Positions 8,986 to 16,976 of a stretch of DNA of 64,000 bases are shown one piece after another. The position numbers and the translations under genes were made by a program. The DNA is from Bradyrhizobium mercantei (GTDB lineage: Bacteria > Pseudomonadota > Alphaproteobacteria > Rhizobiales > Xanthobacteraceae): assembly GCF_001982635.1 (NCBI RefSeq), contig NZ_MKFI01000002.1, forward strand, positions 671,313 through 735,312, written 5' to 3'. Position 1 is the first letter of the stretch, and each line of letters opens with the position of its first letter. The notes below the pieces were generated by a model that was given only the letters and a program-made list of their open reading frames with translations, was not told the origin of the DNA and ran no database searches.

Positions 8986-9444
8986 ATGGAACTGAACGAC
9001 AGCATTGTGATCCCCGCTCCACCTGCTCGGGTGTTTGCCGCACTTAGTGACCCTTTGATCTTGCGCGGCTCAATTCCGGGCTGCGAAACCCTGGATCGCA
9101 TCGACAATGATCGGTTCGACGCCACCGTCGTCCTACGCATCGGCCCGATCAAGGCGCGTTTCGGCGGCCAAGTAAAACTAGATTCCAGCGGGGCTCCCGA
9201 TCATTTCTCGCTTAGTGGCGAAGGCAGCGGAGGCATGGCCGGCTTCGCCAAGGGTGCAGCCCACGTGCAGCTTGCGGCGGTACCGGAGGGGACTTGCCTC
9301 ACGTACAAGGTCGACGCTCAAATCGGCGGAAAGCTCGCCCAATTGGGAAGCCGGTTGGTTCTGGGAGCCGCGCGCACCCTTGCGGCGACGTTTTTCGAGC
9401 GGTTCTCGAGAGAACTCGTTCAAGGAACCGACTCCCAATTTTAG
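8986..9444 (+). CDS. coxG: CoxG-family SRPBCC protein
   Basis: A 152-residue START-like protein of the carbon monoxide dehydrogenase subunit G family. CoxG proteins accompany molybdenum hydroxylases and are thought to help anchor or mature the complex at the membrane or to bind quinone. The I-PAPPARVFAALSDP-L-IPGCE start and the GSGGMAGFAKGAA loop are typical. It is separated from the hydroxylase operon by the TetR gene, but the shared operator links them. Confidence 0.88.
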   Translation: MELNDSIVIPAPPARVFAALSDPLILRGSIPGCETLDRIDNDRFDATVVLRIGPIKARFGGQVKLDSSGAPDHFSLSGEGSGGMAGFAKGAAHVQLAAVPEGTCLTYKVDAQIGGKLAQLGSRLVLGAARTLAATFFERFSRELVQGTDSQF

Positions 9445-9784
9445 GCTTCGCAAGACAGCGGGCAAAGACTCCGCTGCGCACGCGGTGCTACTGGACGCCA
9501 TATGAATTGAACTCAATACTGACCACTGATAGGCGATGCAGGTCGCATCCTATCTCGCGGCTACACCACGATACAGACCGCGTGCGATTGGCGCGCCCGG
9601 CGCATTTCGCAGAGGTGCTCATCGCTTTCAGATCACGAGCGATTGCCGGTACCCTTAGTAGTCAGACAGCTCATGCGATTGGAGCCGAGACGCCAAGCAT
9701 TTTCAAGCATTGAGCGACACGCGCCACGAAGAGATCACGATTGGACGCGTTGCCTTCGCCATGACTAACCGATGGTCTCACATC
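9445..9784. other. Gene-free interval
   Basis: These 340 bases between coxG and the convergent cupin gene show no supported gene or obvious terminator. Confidence 0.45.
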
Positions 9785-10207
9785 TCACGGAGATTGGCCC
9801 GTGCGAGTGTCGGCTCCTACGCCGAGGTCTACGATCGGCTCCTCAAGGTGAGTATAGTGGATATCGAACGGCTTGTTCGTGATGAATAGGAACGTCACAT
9901 CGTTATCGACCTGCGCACCATGAAACATCCTGGTTCCTTCGGGAAACCAGACAAAGCTTCCGGGCCCGAATTCCCCTGCAGATGTCACCAGAATGCCGTC
10001 CAGCACGTACATGCCGTGCGCACAATTATGCCAGTGCGACACATTGGTGAAACCCGCCTTGTAGCAGACCTTAGACACGGTCATCCCCTTGTCGCCATCG
10101 ATGACAAGCGGCTTTGCAAGAATGCTTGAATTGAGTTCCGGTATGTTGAGTGTCTCCCACGACTTCTTGTTTGTGTCGATCGAATAGACTTCGTCTCTAT
10201 TCACCAC
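9785..10207 (-). CDS. Cupin-domain protein
   Basis: A protein of about 140 residues with a single cupin barrel: metal-ligand pattern H-W-H-x-C-A-H-G-x-x-Y-V-L-D-G followed by GPGSFVWFPEGTRMFHG. It resembles metal-dependent dioxygenases of the 2,4'-dihydroxyacetophenone dioxygenase type, but a sensor or isomerase role is possible. Two consecutive GTG codons can start it; the second (10204) is better spaced from GGAG. It is a single gene that ends facing coxG. Confidence 0.75.
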   Translation of the reverse strand: MVNRDEVYSIDTNKKSWETLNIPELNSSILAKPLVIDGDKGMTVSKVCYKAGFTNVSHWHNCAHGMYVLDGILVTSAGEFGPGSFVWFPEGTRMFHGAQVDNDVTFLFITNKPFDIHYTHLEEPIVDLGVGADTRTGQSP

Positions 10208-10305
10208 ATCTCTCCTTCCTTGCGCATGCCATTCGGAAACGCAAATGACCGCTTTGGTTACCAGCCAGCGACGTCCGACAAGGTTGAGCTTTCACGTCTT
10301 GCGAT

Positions 10306-10974
10306 TCAGGAAATCGTGCAAGCGCCACCGGAGCAGGCGTCGGCCCGACCAACAGCCCTCAAGAGAGCTGCCTCGAAGATTTCTACTGACTGCGCTCCGC
10401 TAACTACCTCGCCATCGATGTCGAAAAGCGGCACACTCCGTATCCCCTGTTGCTGCGCAGCCCGTTCGATGTCCCAAACCTTCTGTGTCTCGTCCTCACT
10501 TGCGAGAAAGGCTGCGACGCGATCGCGATCAAATCCATTTTCCGCGGCGACATCTGCCAGCACTGATGCGTTTCCGATGTCACGGCCCTGCTCAAAATAG
10601 GCTGAGAGAATCCCCTTCGCCACCGGCGTTGCAAGACCCCGCAGTTCTGCGAGCCGCATTAACCGATGCGCCAGCAATGTGTTGGGAGTCCGCTCCATCG
10701 CAGCATAGTTGAATCTGACATTATCGTCCCTTGCGGCTTCGACAGTATGGGCGTCTAGCCTTTGGCTGCGGTCCCAACTGCCGAACTTGAGTGTCCGATA
10801 GGTCTGCCGCTTCATGCCTTCGGGCGGCATATCGGGATTGAGTTCGAATGGCTGCCATTTCTGCTCGACGATAACGTCATCCGGCAGTTTGGCGAGCGCC
10901 CGCTCCAGCCTGCGCTCGCCGATGAGGCACCACGGGCAGATGAAGTCCGACGTGATCGTAACAGTAAGCGTCAT
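10306..10974 (-). CDS. FrnE-like DsbA-family oxidoreductase
   Basis: A 222-residue cytoplasmic thioredoxin-fold protein of the FrnE/2-hydroxychromene-2-carboxylate isomerase group. It keeps a CPWC redox motif at residues 13-16, the cis-Pro region GIRSVPLFDIDG, and a helical insertion with GRDIGNASVL. FrnE proteins act as disulfide isomerases or in polyketide maturation. A C-terminal C-S-G-G-A-C pair is an extra feature. It is transcribed away from a LysR gene 101 bp away, a common regulator-target arrangement. Confidence 0.88.
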   Translation of the reverse strand: MTLTVTITSDFICPWCLIGERRLERALAKLPDDVIVEQKWQPFELNPDMPPEGMKRQTYRTLKFGSWDRSQRLDAHTVEAARDDNVRFNYAAMERTPNTLLAHRLMRLAELRGLATPVAKGILSAYFEQGRDIGNASVLADVAAENGFDRDRVAAFLASEDETQKVWDIERAAQQQGIRSVPLFDIDGEVVSGAQSVEIFEAALLRAVGRADACSGGACTIS

Positions 10975-11075
10975 GAGTTTTTCTCCGCTTCGTGGAGCTC
11001 ATTTGCGCCCACTTACCTGGAATGATAATGAGCTGAAATCTGTGATGTTCTTTGCGCTTGGCGCAACGGTGGGAG

Positions 11076-12020
11076 ATGGACAGATTTGCGGCCCTGACGA
11101 GCTTTGTCGCCGTCGTTGAACATGGCGGCTTTGCCCCCGCAGCCCGCCGCTTGGGCGTAGCGCCGTCGTCGCTGACCCGGCAACTCAACGCTCTTGAAGA
11201 AGATCTTGGCACGCCGCTCCTGAATCGCTCGACGCGCAGCCTGACCCTCACCGAGGCTGGCACCCACTACTATGAAGACGCCCGGCGGATTCTTGAGGAA
11301 CTCGAACTCGCTGATCGGGCAGTGAATGAACTTTCCGGGCCGCCAAGTGGTCTGCTCAGGGTGACGATTCCCGTCGCTTTCGGAAGACTGCATGTCGCAA
11401 CCGCCATTCCGATGTTTCTCCGCCGTTATCCGGGAATGCGCCTCGATGCGCGGCTGACCGACACGGTAGTCAATCTTGTCGAAGATAGAATCGATGTGGC
11501 GATCCGGCTCGGACCGCTAGTCTCGTCCAATCTAGTGGCTCGAAAACTGGCGCCACATCGCCGAGTCATCTGCGCGAGCCGGGATTATCTCGGAGAACGT
11601 GGTTCTCCCGCCACTCCGCAAGACCTAGCCCATCACAACTGTCTGCTCTTTGACTATCTTTCCGGCGATAGCTCCTGGACATTCACTCGGGATGGAATGA
11701 CTGAGAAGGTCGCAGTGTCTGGCAATCTGCGAGCAACCAACTCCGAATTCTTGCGAGAAGCCGCAGTTGGCGGTGCGGGATTAATTCTCATGCCAACCTG
11801 GTTGGTAGGCGATGATATTGCTGCGGGAAGACTTTTGCCAGTCCTTGAACAATGGTCGACCGCACCAACGGGCGATCAAGGTGCCATCTGGGCTATATAT
11901 CAACAGAACCGGCGCGGATCAAAAAGGCTGACGGCCTTTATCGATTTCCTCGCGGATCATTTCGGCTCGCCGCCCTATTGGGATCGCTATCGTGACAATG
12001 TCCCGACGAAACTCGGATGA
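11076..12020 (+). CDS. LysR-family transcriptional regulator
   Basis: A 314-residue regulator with an N-terminal winged helix (residues 1-60, FAALTSFVAVVEHGGFAPAA, GVAPSSLTRQLNALE) and a periplasmic-binding-like effector domain. The Met at 11076 matches the usual MDRFAAL start of this subgroup, although the Shine-Dalgarno sequence is poorly spaced. It lies divergent to the FrnE gene and upstream of the FAD monooxygenase, either of which it may control. Confidence 0.88.
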   Translation: MDRFAALTSFVAVVEHGGFAPAARRLGVAPSSLTRQLNALEEDLGTPLLNRSTRSLTLTEAGTHYYEDARRILEELELADRAVNELSGPPSGLLRVTIPVAFGRLHVATAIPMFLRRYPGMRLDARLTDTVVNLVEDRIDVAIRLGPLVSSNLVARKLAPHRRVICASRDYLGERGSPATPQDLAHHNCLLFDYLSGDSSWTFTRDGMTEKVAVSGNLRATNSEFLREAAVGGAGLILMPTWLVGDDIAAGRLLPVLEQWSTAPTGDQGAIWAIYQQNRRGSKRLTAFIDFLADHFGSPPYWDRYRDNVPTKLG

Positions 12021-12082
12021 CCTATCCCAGCATCGTCCTGGCCGAACATTGCGTGAGGCGCAAAGGATAAAGCGACATTCGT

Positions 12083-12096
12083 CCAATTATCATTGG
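12083..12096. promoter_or_regulatory. Short inverted repeat upstream of the monooxygenase
   Basis: CCAATTATCATTGG has arms CCAAT/ATTGG with a 4-base spacer, 42 bp before the FAD monooxygenase. It may be a LysR-type site; the support is its symmetry and position only. Confidence 0.3.
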
Positions 12097-12137
12097 CAAA
12101 ACATAGGATCATCTAAACGGGCATCAGGAAAGGAAAG

Positions 12138-13334
12138 ATGCCCATGGCTCCCCTTACTCGCCTTAGTGAGCAGAATAATAGGCCGCGCCGCGCGTTGGTC
12201 ATCGGCGGCTCTCTCGGCGGCCTTTTCGCAGCCAATCTCTTGCGTAGTATCGGTTGGGACGTCGATATTTTTGAGCGTTCCGCTCATGATCTTGACAGCC
12301 GAGGCGGCGGTATCGTGTTGCAACCGGACGTGGTCCGCGTCTTCCATCGCATGGACATTGACCTCAAAGCGATCGACCTCGGCGTGCGCTCCGTCTATCG
12401 GACGGTTTTCGCGCCAGACGGCTCGGTCCGCTCCAAGCATTTCGCACCCCAGACCCAGACGTCTTGGTCACTAATTTACACCACGCTGAAAGAGGCCTTC
12501 GGCGACAGACGCTATCATTCAGGGAAAACACTTCGTCGGATTGAGCAAGACGTCGAAAGCGCAACAGTTACCGCGCTATTCACGGACGGATCGATCGAAG
12601 AGGGTGACTTGCTGGTCGGCGCGGACGGCGGCAATTCCGCGGTTCGGCAGCAATTCTGGCCCGAACAGATTCCAACTTACGCCGGCTATCTCGCCTGGCG
12701 CGGGCTTGTTCCCGAAGGCGCGATGCCGCCCATCGCTCGCGAGATGCTGCATGGCGATTTCGGCTTCGCGAGCAACAAGGGGTCTCACATACTCGGGTAT
12801 CTGGTACCCGGCGAACACAATGATGTGCGCGAGGGTCATCGGCTCTACAATTGGGTCTGGTATCGCGTCGCTAACGCTGAACTACTCTCCGCGATCATGA
12901 CCGATCGCGATGGTCATCATCGCGGCTACTCCGTCCCGGAAGGCATGCTTGATGAGAAATGGATCGACCACATTCGCAACGACGCCAAGGCCATGCTGCC
13001 TCCTGCTTTCCGCGAGATCGTCGAGGCGACCAAACAGCCATTTGCCCAAGCTATCCGCGACCTAGCATCCGAACGCATGGTCGCTGGACGGGTCATCGTC
13101 TTGGGGGACGCGGCGGCGATCCCACGCCCCCATACTGCAGCGAGCACCTCGAAGGCCGCGTCGAACGCACTCGATCTCGTTGACGCGCTGCAGTCCTTCC
13201 CTGGTGACGTCGAGACCGCTCTGGCCAATTGGGAGCCAAACCAAGTGGCCCTTGGCAAGGCTCTGTACAGGCAGGGGACCGAGGCAGGAAGCTACTTGCT
13301 TTTCCATCGCCCGCCGCCGGTACAGGTCGGCTAG
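12138..13334 (+). CDS. FAD-dependent aromatic monooxygenase
   Basis: A 398-residue class A flavoprotein hydroxylase of the p-hydroxybenzoate hydroxylase fold. It shows the N-terminal dinucleotide motif VIGGSLGGLFAA, the DG motif GDLLVGADGGNSAVRQ, and the GD motif VIVLGDAAAIPRPHTAA. The GYLAWRG segment resembles 2,6-dihydroxypyridine 3-hydroxylase-like enzymes, so an N-heterocyclic or phenolic substrate is plausible but unproven. It follows the LysR gene by 117 bp and precedes a luciferase-like oxidoreductase. Confidence 0.85.
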   Translation: MPMAPLTRLSEQNNRPRRALVIGGSLGGLFAANLLRSIGWDVDIFERSAHDLDSRGGGIVLQPDVVRVFHRMDIDLKAIDLGVRSVYRTVFAPDGSVRSKHFAPQTQTSWSLIYTTLKEAFGDRRYHSGKTLRRIEQDVESATVTALFTDGSIEEGDLLVGADGGNSAVRQQFWPEQIPTYAGYLAWRGLVPEGAMPPIAREMLHGDFGFASNKGSHILGYLVPGEHNDVREGHRLYNWVWYRVANAELLSAIMTDRDGHHRGYSVPEGMLDEKWIDHIRNDAKAMLPPAFREIVEATKQPFAQAIRDLASERMVAGRVIVLGDAAAIPRPHTAASTSKAASNALDLVDALQSFPGDVETALANWEPNQVALGKALYRQGTEAGSYLLFHRPPPVQVG

Positions 13335-13441
13335 AGCCGTGTCCATGGGCGTCACCGGCGGGAGAAACTACTTGTGCGGCGACGTCAGCGACGGACCCTA
13401 ACTGCACTGAGGTGACGCAATCGACATCCGAGGAACGATTG

Positions 13442-14383
13442 ATGATTGCCAGTCAGCACGATGCCGGCACAAAGCTATACCAGGATGGTCAACTGTCCGT
13501 CGGAATCGTTTTGCCAGTACGCCAGACGGAACATGACACGGTTGACTTTCAAGAACAGGTGGAGTTGGCGAGACTAGCGGACAAACTTGGCTTTACAGCT
13601 GTTTGGGTACGTGACGTTCCGTTGAATGGGCCTTGGTATCCAGAGACTTTTGGGCACCCCGACCCATTTAGTATGCTAGGTGCGATTGCAATGGCAACGT
13701 CGCGCCTTTCAATCGGGACAGCGGCTACTGTCTTGACGCTTCGTCACCCGCTTCACATCGCGAAGGCTGCGATCACTCTGGATCGACTGACTGGAGGTCG
13801 TTTCGTCCTAGGCTTGGGGTCTGGCGATCGACGCGAGGAGTTCGCGGCGTTCGACGCGGACACTCAGGATCACAAGATACTGTTTCAGCGTCACTGGAGC
13901 GCGCTCGCGGCCGCGCTAGAACAACCTTCGCGCATCGCTCAGAATCTCCTAGCCCCCGCTGTCACGTACGAGATGCGTCCATCCGCATTGAGCCGAATTC
14001 CAATGGTTGCGATCGGATCAGCCGGGCAATCCTTAGAATGGATTGCACGCAATTGCTCGGGCTGGACGACCTATCACAGACCGCCGGACGTTCAGCGTGA
14101 TCGGCATGCGATGTGGCGACGGGCTGTCGATCGCGTAGCTACTGGTCAGTTTCGCAGCTTCGGCGTCGGTGTTCACATTGAGCTGCTCGACAACGCGTCG
14201 GCGCCGGCCGACCCCATCCACCTCGGCTACCGCACGGGAACGTATTCATTGTCCCGTGTCCTCGGCAACATGCGAGACGCGGGCGTTCACCACGTACTCC
14301 TCAATCTGCCACCTACCGGCGAACCGCCGCGACACAAGCTTGAACGTATCGCGGCCGACGTTCTATTGCCCCTTACGAGATGA
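13442..14383 (+). CDS. LLM-class (luciferase-like) flavin oxidoreductase
   Basis: A 313-residue F420/FMN-type TIM-barrel oxidoreductase. The barrel strands GFTAVWVRDVP, AMATSRLSIGTAATVL and the GGRFVLGLGSGDRREEF segment are characteristic; the length fits the TIGR03571-type subgroup. The ATG at 13442 follows CCGAGGA. It is in the same direction as the FAD monooxygenase, 107 bp downstream, and may work with it. The substrate is unknown. Confidence 0.85.
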   Translation: MIASQHDAGTKLYQDGQLSVGIVLPVRQTEHDTVDFQEQVELARLADKLGFTAVWVRDVPLNGPWYPETFGHPDPFSMLGAIAMATSRLSIGTAATVLTLRHPLHIAKAAITLDRLTGGRFVLGLGSGDRREEFAAFDADTQDHKILFQRHWSALAAALEQPSRIAQNLLAPAVTYEMRPSALSRIPMVAIGSAGQSLEWIARNCSGWTTYHRPPDVQRDRHAMWRRAVDRVATGQFRSFGVGVHIELLDNASAPADPIHLGYRTGTYSLSRVLGNMRDAGVHHVLLNLPPTGEPPRHKLERIAADVLLPLTR

Positions 14384-14429
14384 TCCTCGGACGATCACCC
14401 TAAGCTGACAATTGCTTCCAGAGACACGA

Positions 14430-14742
14430 AATACCTACCTCGGCCGCCGACATGGCTGAGTACGCGGCCGCCTATAGTCAGCCAGGCCCCTTCAGGGCCG
14501 GGATGGAGATGTACCGGCAATTCCCCCAAGACGCGGCCGACAACAAGGCTGCGGGACGTCTTCCCTCGGAACTGAAGGTGTTGACACTCGGCAGAGAAAA
14601 ACGGTGGGGACCGGTCATGGTGCAGCGGATCGGGAGCATGACGTCCAACGTCCGGGGAGGCTCAGTTAGCGACTGCGGCCATTTCCTGGCTGAAGAACAA
14701 CCTGCACAGGTCATTCAGGCGCTACGAGAGTTTTGCCGCTAA
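14430..14742 (+). pseudogene. 3' remnant of an alpha/beta hydrolase
   Basis: About 100 codons match only the C-terminal third of epoxide-hydrolase/haloacetate-dehalogenase-like proteins: AEYAAAYSQPGPFRAGMEMYR, then the catalytic-His region DCGHFLAEEQPAQVI. The nucleophile and N-terminal core are absent upstream. An ATG at 14452 is in frame, but the product would lack the active site. It marks the edge between the catabolic block and the mobile region. Confidence 0.7.
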
Positions 14743-14763
14743 GCGACCTACTTTGATCGACGG

Positions 14764-15015
14764 TCAGCCCAACGTTGAGATTCCGACTCCGACCCCATCA
14801 GAAAACAGGAACCGGATGCCACGCGTTTCGAAAACTTTGCATATGTCGCGAAGGGTTCTTTGTTCGGCTGCCGACGTGTCCCGCTCCAGCCGCATGATGG
14901 TGTGCCGAGTCAATCCCGCTGCTGTCGCGACCTGATCTTGGCTCATGGCAAGCCAAACCCTCGCGGCCCTCAGTTGGGCCGCGTTAACCACGCCGGAGCT
15001 TACTTCTTGTACCAT
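14764..15015 (-). CDS. Small XRE-family helix-turn-helix protein
   Basis: An 83-residue DNA-binding protein. The Cro/CI-type helix-turn-helix spans residues about 15-60 (LRAARVWLAMSQDQVATAAG, TRHTIMRLERDTS). Such short XRE proteins are common in mobile elements. No clear ribosome-binding site is seen; a GTG three codons upstream is an alternative start. It is transcribed away from the DUF6634/metallophosphoesterase cluster and could regulate it. Confidence 0.75.
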   Translation of the reverse strand: MVQEVSSGVVNAAQLRAARVWLAMSQDQVATAAGLTRHTIMRLERDTSAAEQRTLRDICKVFETRGIRFLFSDGVGVGISTLG

Positions 15016-15212
15016 AAGTAACACTATGTTATTTTTGAAGCGCCTTCCGTCGGGGAGAACACTCGCGGAAGCTTGACGGCTATTAGGATGCCTGAAGGGC
15101 AGTCGAATCCTTTAGCCCCCCTCCAAAACCAGCACTTTCCCATCGACGCCAAGACTCCCTTGACGCAGCCGCCACTGCGTCAAGGACTGGAATCGCGTTC
15201 TGAGCGTAATGG

Positions 15213-15530
15213 ATGGCTTCCCCCCGTTCAACAAAACCGGGAGAGACGCCCAAATCGTCGTCTCCTGCCGACCTGAGACGGATCCAGTCGGGTGACGCAC
15301 CGCCCGCCCATATCTTAGAAGGAAGCCCGCTTTTGGATCGGTGGTCGTTTGGCTTCTTGCCGGCCGCTTGTCTCGTTGGCGCCGTCTACCAGCATCCACT
15401 GCTCGGAAATCGGACCTCACTGCACACTTCAGAGGTCGTTTTCATTGATCCGAGCAAGCGTTGGGCACGTACACGATCCATGTACTATCGATTGGGGACA
15501 GAGCAGCAGGATCCTTTGCCGGCGAGCTGA
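15213..15530 (+). CDS. DUF6634-like protein, copy a
   Basis: A protein of about 105 residues of unknown function. Its core, PLLDRW, VGAVYQHPLLG and WARTRSMYYRLG, is shared with a second protein encoded at 16583, so the two are paralogues. From memory the pattern resembles DUF6634 of Rhizobiales. The start is uncertain because the N-terminus is not conserved between the copies. It precedes the metallophosphoesterase gene by 232 bp. Confidence 0.6.
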   Translation: MASPRSTKPGETPKSSSPADLRRIQSGDAPPAHILEGSPLLDRWSFGFLPAACLVGAVYQHPLLGNRTSLHTSEVVFIDPSKRWARTRSMYYRLGTEQQDPLPAS

Positions 15531-15762
15531 TTCCCGCACGGGAGTCACAGGGGATCTGCTGCCGCCGCGCGTAGCGCGGTGCGCCACCGAACCACAGACC
15601 GCCCCAAAGGGTTGGCCGCAGCGAGGCGTAGCCGCTCGTGGTTACGCGCTTCTCGCGCCTGCGTACCTCCCCTTTCTCCTGCGCCACGTCCGCTTGGATA
15701 GTCCGGAACACAAGCGTGTGTTGGTCTCTGTAGACGCTGTCGTCTGTCAGAGTGAGTGCCGC

Positions 15763-16533
15763 ATGAAGATTCAGATCTTCTCCGACCTTCATATCGATGT
15801 CCTTCCCAACAAGGATATCACGATCGTCGATAACATCGACGTCGTGGTCGTTGCTGGTGATGTGTGCGAGGGTGCGCTGGATGCCTTTAGTCACCTGCGA
15901 TGGATCGTGCCCATTCGTATCCCGATCGTGATGGTGCTCGGCAATCATGAGTACTACCGCAGCTTCATTGGGGACGAGCTTGAGCTTGCGCGCTCCGAAG
16001 CGCCGGCGTCCAATATCCACATCCTTGAGGACGACAGTGTCGTAATTGGTGGATGCCGTTTTGTCGGCGCGACGCTTTGGACCGACTACCGGATATTCGG
16101 TGATGGCAACATTCCGAACGTGATGGCTACTTGCGCCGCTGGAATGAATGACCACCGGCGGATCGGGTGGACAAAGCAGCCGTGGCGACGCTTTCGACCA
16201 CAGGAGGCGGCACATCTGCACCATCGGTCCAAGGCCTATCTAAACAGAGTTCTCTCGACTTCCTTTGCCGTTCCGACGGTCGTGGTCACCCACCACGCCA
16301 TCCATTGGGACTCGATTCTTCCAAAATACCGCAACGACCGCCTGACCGCGGCCTACATGTCCGACCTTTCGGAGGTGATCACCACCCATAAGCCTGCCAT
16401 GTGGATCCACGGACACGTCCACAATTCCTCGGACTACATGATCGGTGACACCCGGATCATCTGCAATGCGCATGGTTACGGCTCCGAAAACGAGCGATTC
16501 GACGGCGCGTTGGCGGTTCAGATCAGCGACTGA
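15763..16533 (+). CDS. Calcineurin-like metallophosphoesterase
   Basis: A 256-residue binuclear-metal phosphoesterase. All family motifs are visible: SDLH (residues 7-10), GD (32-33), GNHE (60-63), the HH pair in VVTHHA, and GHVHNS near the C-terminus. There is no signal peptide, so it should be cytoplasmic. The likely substrate is a nucleotide, nucleic acid or phosphoprotein. The ATG at 15763 gives a start directly on the first strand. A DUF6634-like gene begins 49 bp downstream and the Lon-like ATPase after that, so this is the head of a three-gene operon. Confidence 0.88.
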   Translation: MKIQIFSDLHIDVLPNKDITIVDNIDVVVVAGDVCEGALDAFSHLRWIVPIRIPIVMVLGNHEYYRSFIGDELELARSEAPASNIHILEDDSVVIGGCRFVGATLWTDYRIFGDGNIPNVMATCAAGMNDHRRIGWTKQPWRRFRPQEAAHLHHRSKAYLNRVLSTSFAVPTVVVTHHAIHWDSILPKYRNDRLTAAYMSDLSEVITTHKPAMWIHGHVHNSSDYMIGDTRIICNAHGYGSENERFDGALAVQISD

Positions 16534-16582
16534 GGCACGTAGCGCTCCGGCCCTCTCACTCTCCATTCGAACTGTGTCGAGT

Positions 16583-16921
16583 ATGCACATGTTGACATCA
16601 TTGTTTCCGTTTCTCGACCCCGCGCACATCTCGCCAAATCTGTCGCGCCGCCTTCGTGACCTGGCCGATGATTGCGACCGGCTCGAACTTAGGCGCTCTG
16701 TCTCAGAGCTACTGAAACAGGCACCTTTGCTGGAAGACTGGGTCCCAGTCGTAACCCCACGAGGTGTGAAGTTGGTCGGACGTGTCACCGGTCATCCCAT
16801 CCTCGGCGATGGCACCGCGGCGACGAGCCAACTGTGGTTCGCCGATCCTGACGGCTCTTGGGTTCGGACGCTCTCGCGATTCTATCGCCTTAGAAGGCCG
16901 CTCGAGCGCAATGGCCTTTGA
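16583..16921 (+). CDS. DUF6634-like protein, copy b
   Basis: A 112-residue protein of unknown function. The segments APLLEDW, LVGRVTGHPILGDG and DGSWVRTLSRFYRL align with the copy at 15213, and this copy keeps the fuller N-terminal helix (RRLRDLADDCDRLELR). A second Met two codons in is an alternative start. It sits between the metallophosphoesterase and the ATPase with 49- and 55-bp gaps, suggesting that it acts with them. Confidence 0.7.
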   Translation: MHMLTSLFPFLDPAHISPNLSRRLRDLADDCDRLELRRSVSELLKQAPLLEDWVPVVTPRGVKLVGRVTGHPILGDGTAATSQLWFADPDGSWVRTLSRFYRLRRPLERNGL

Positions 16922-16976
16922 CACATCTTGACCTCGAAGGCAGCACCAGTTGGTAGCGGCGGTTGGAGAACGAGAC

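Noticed and set aside
4080..9444. Aerobic CO dehydrogenase
   Set aside because: The subunits and CoxG fit the superfamily, but the large subunit lacks the AYRCSFR cysteine loop of form I CoxL.
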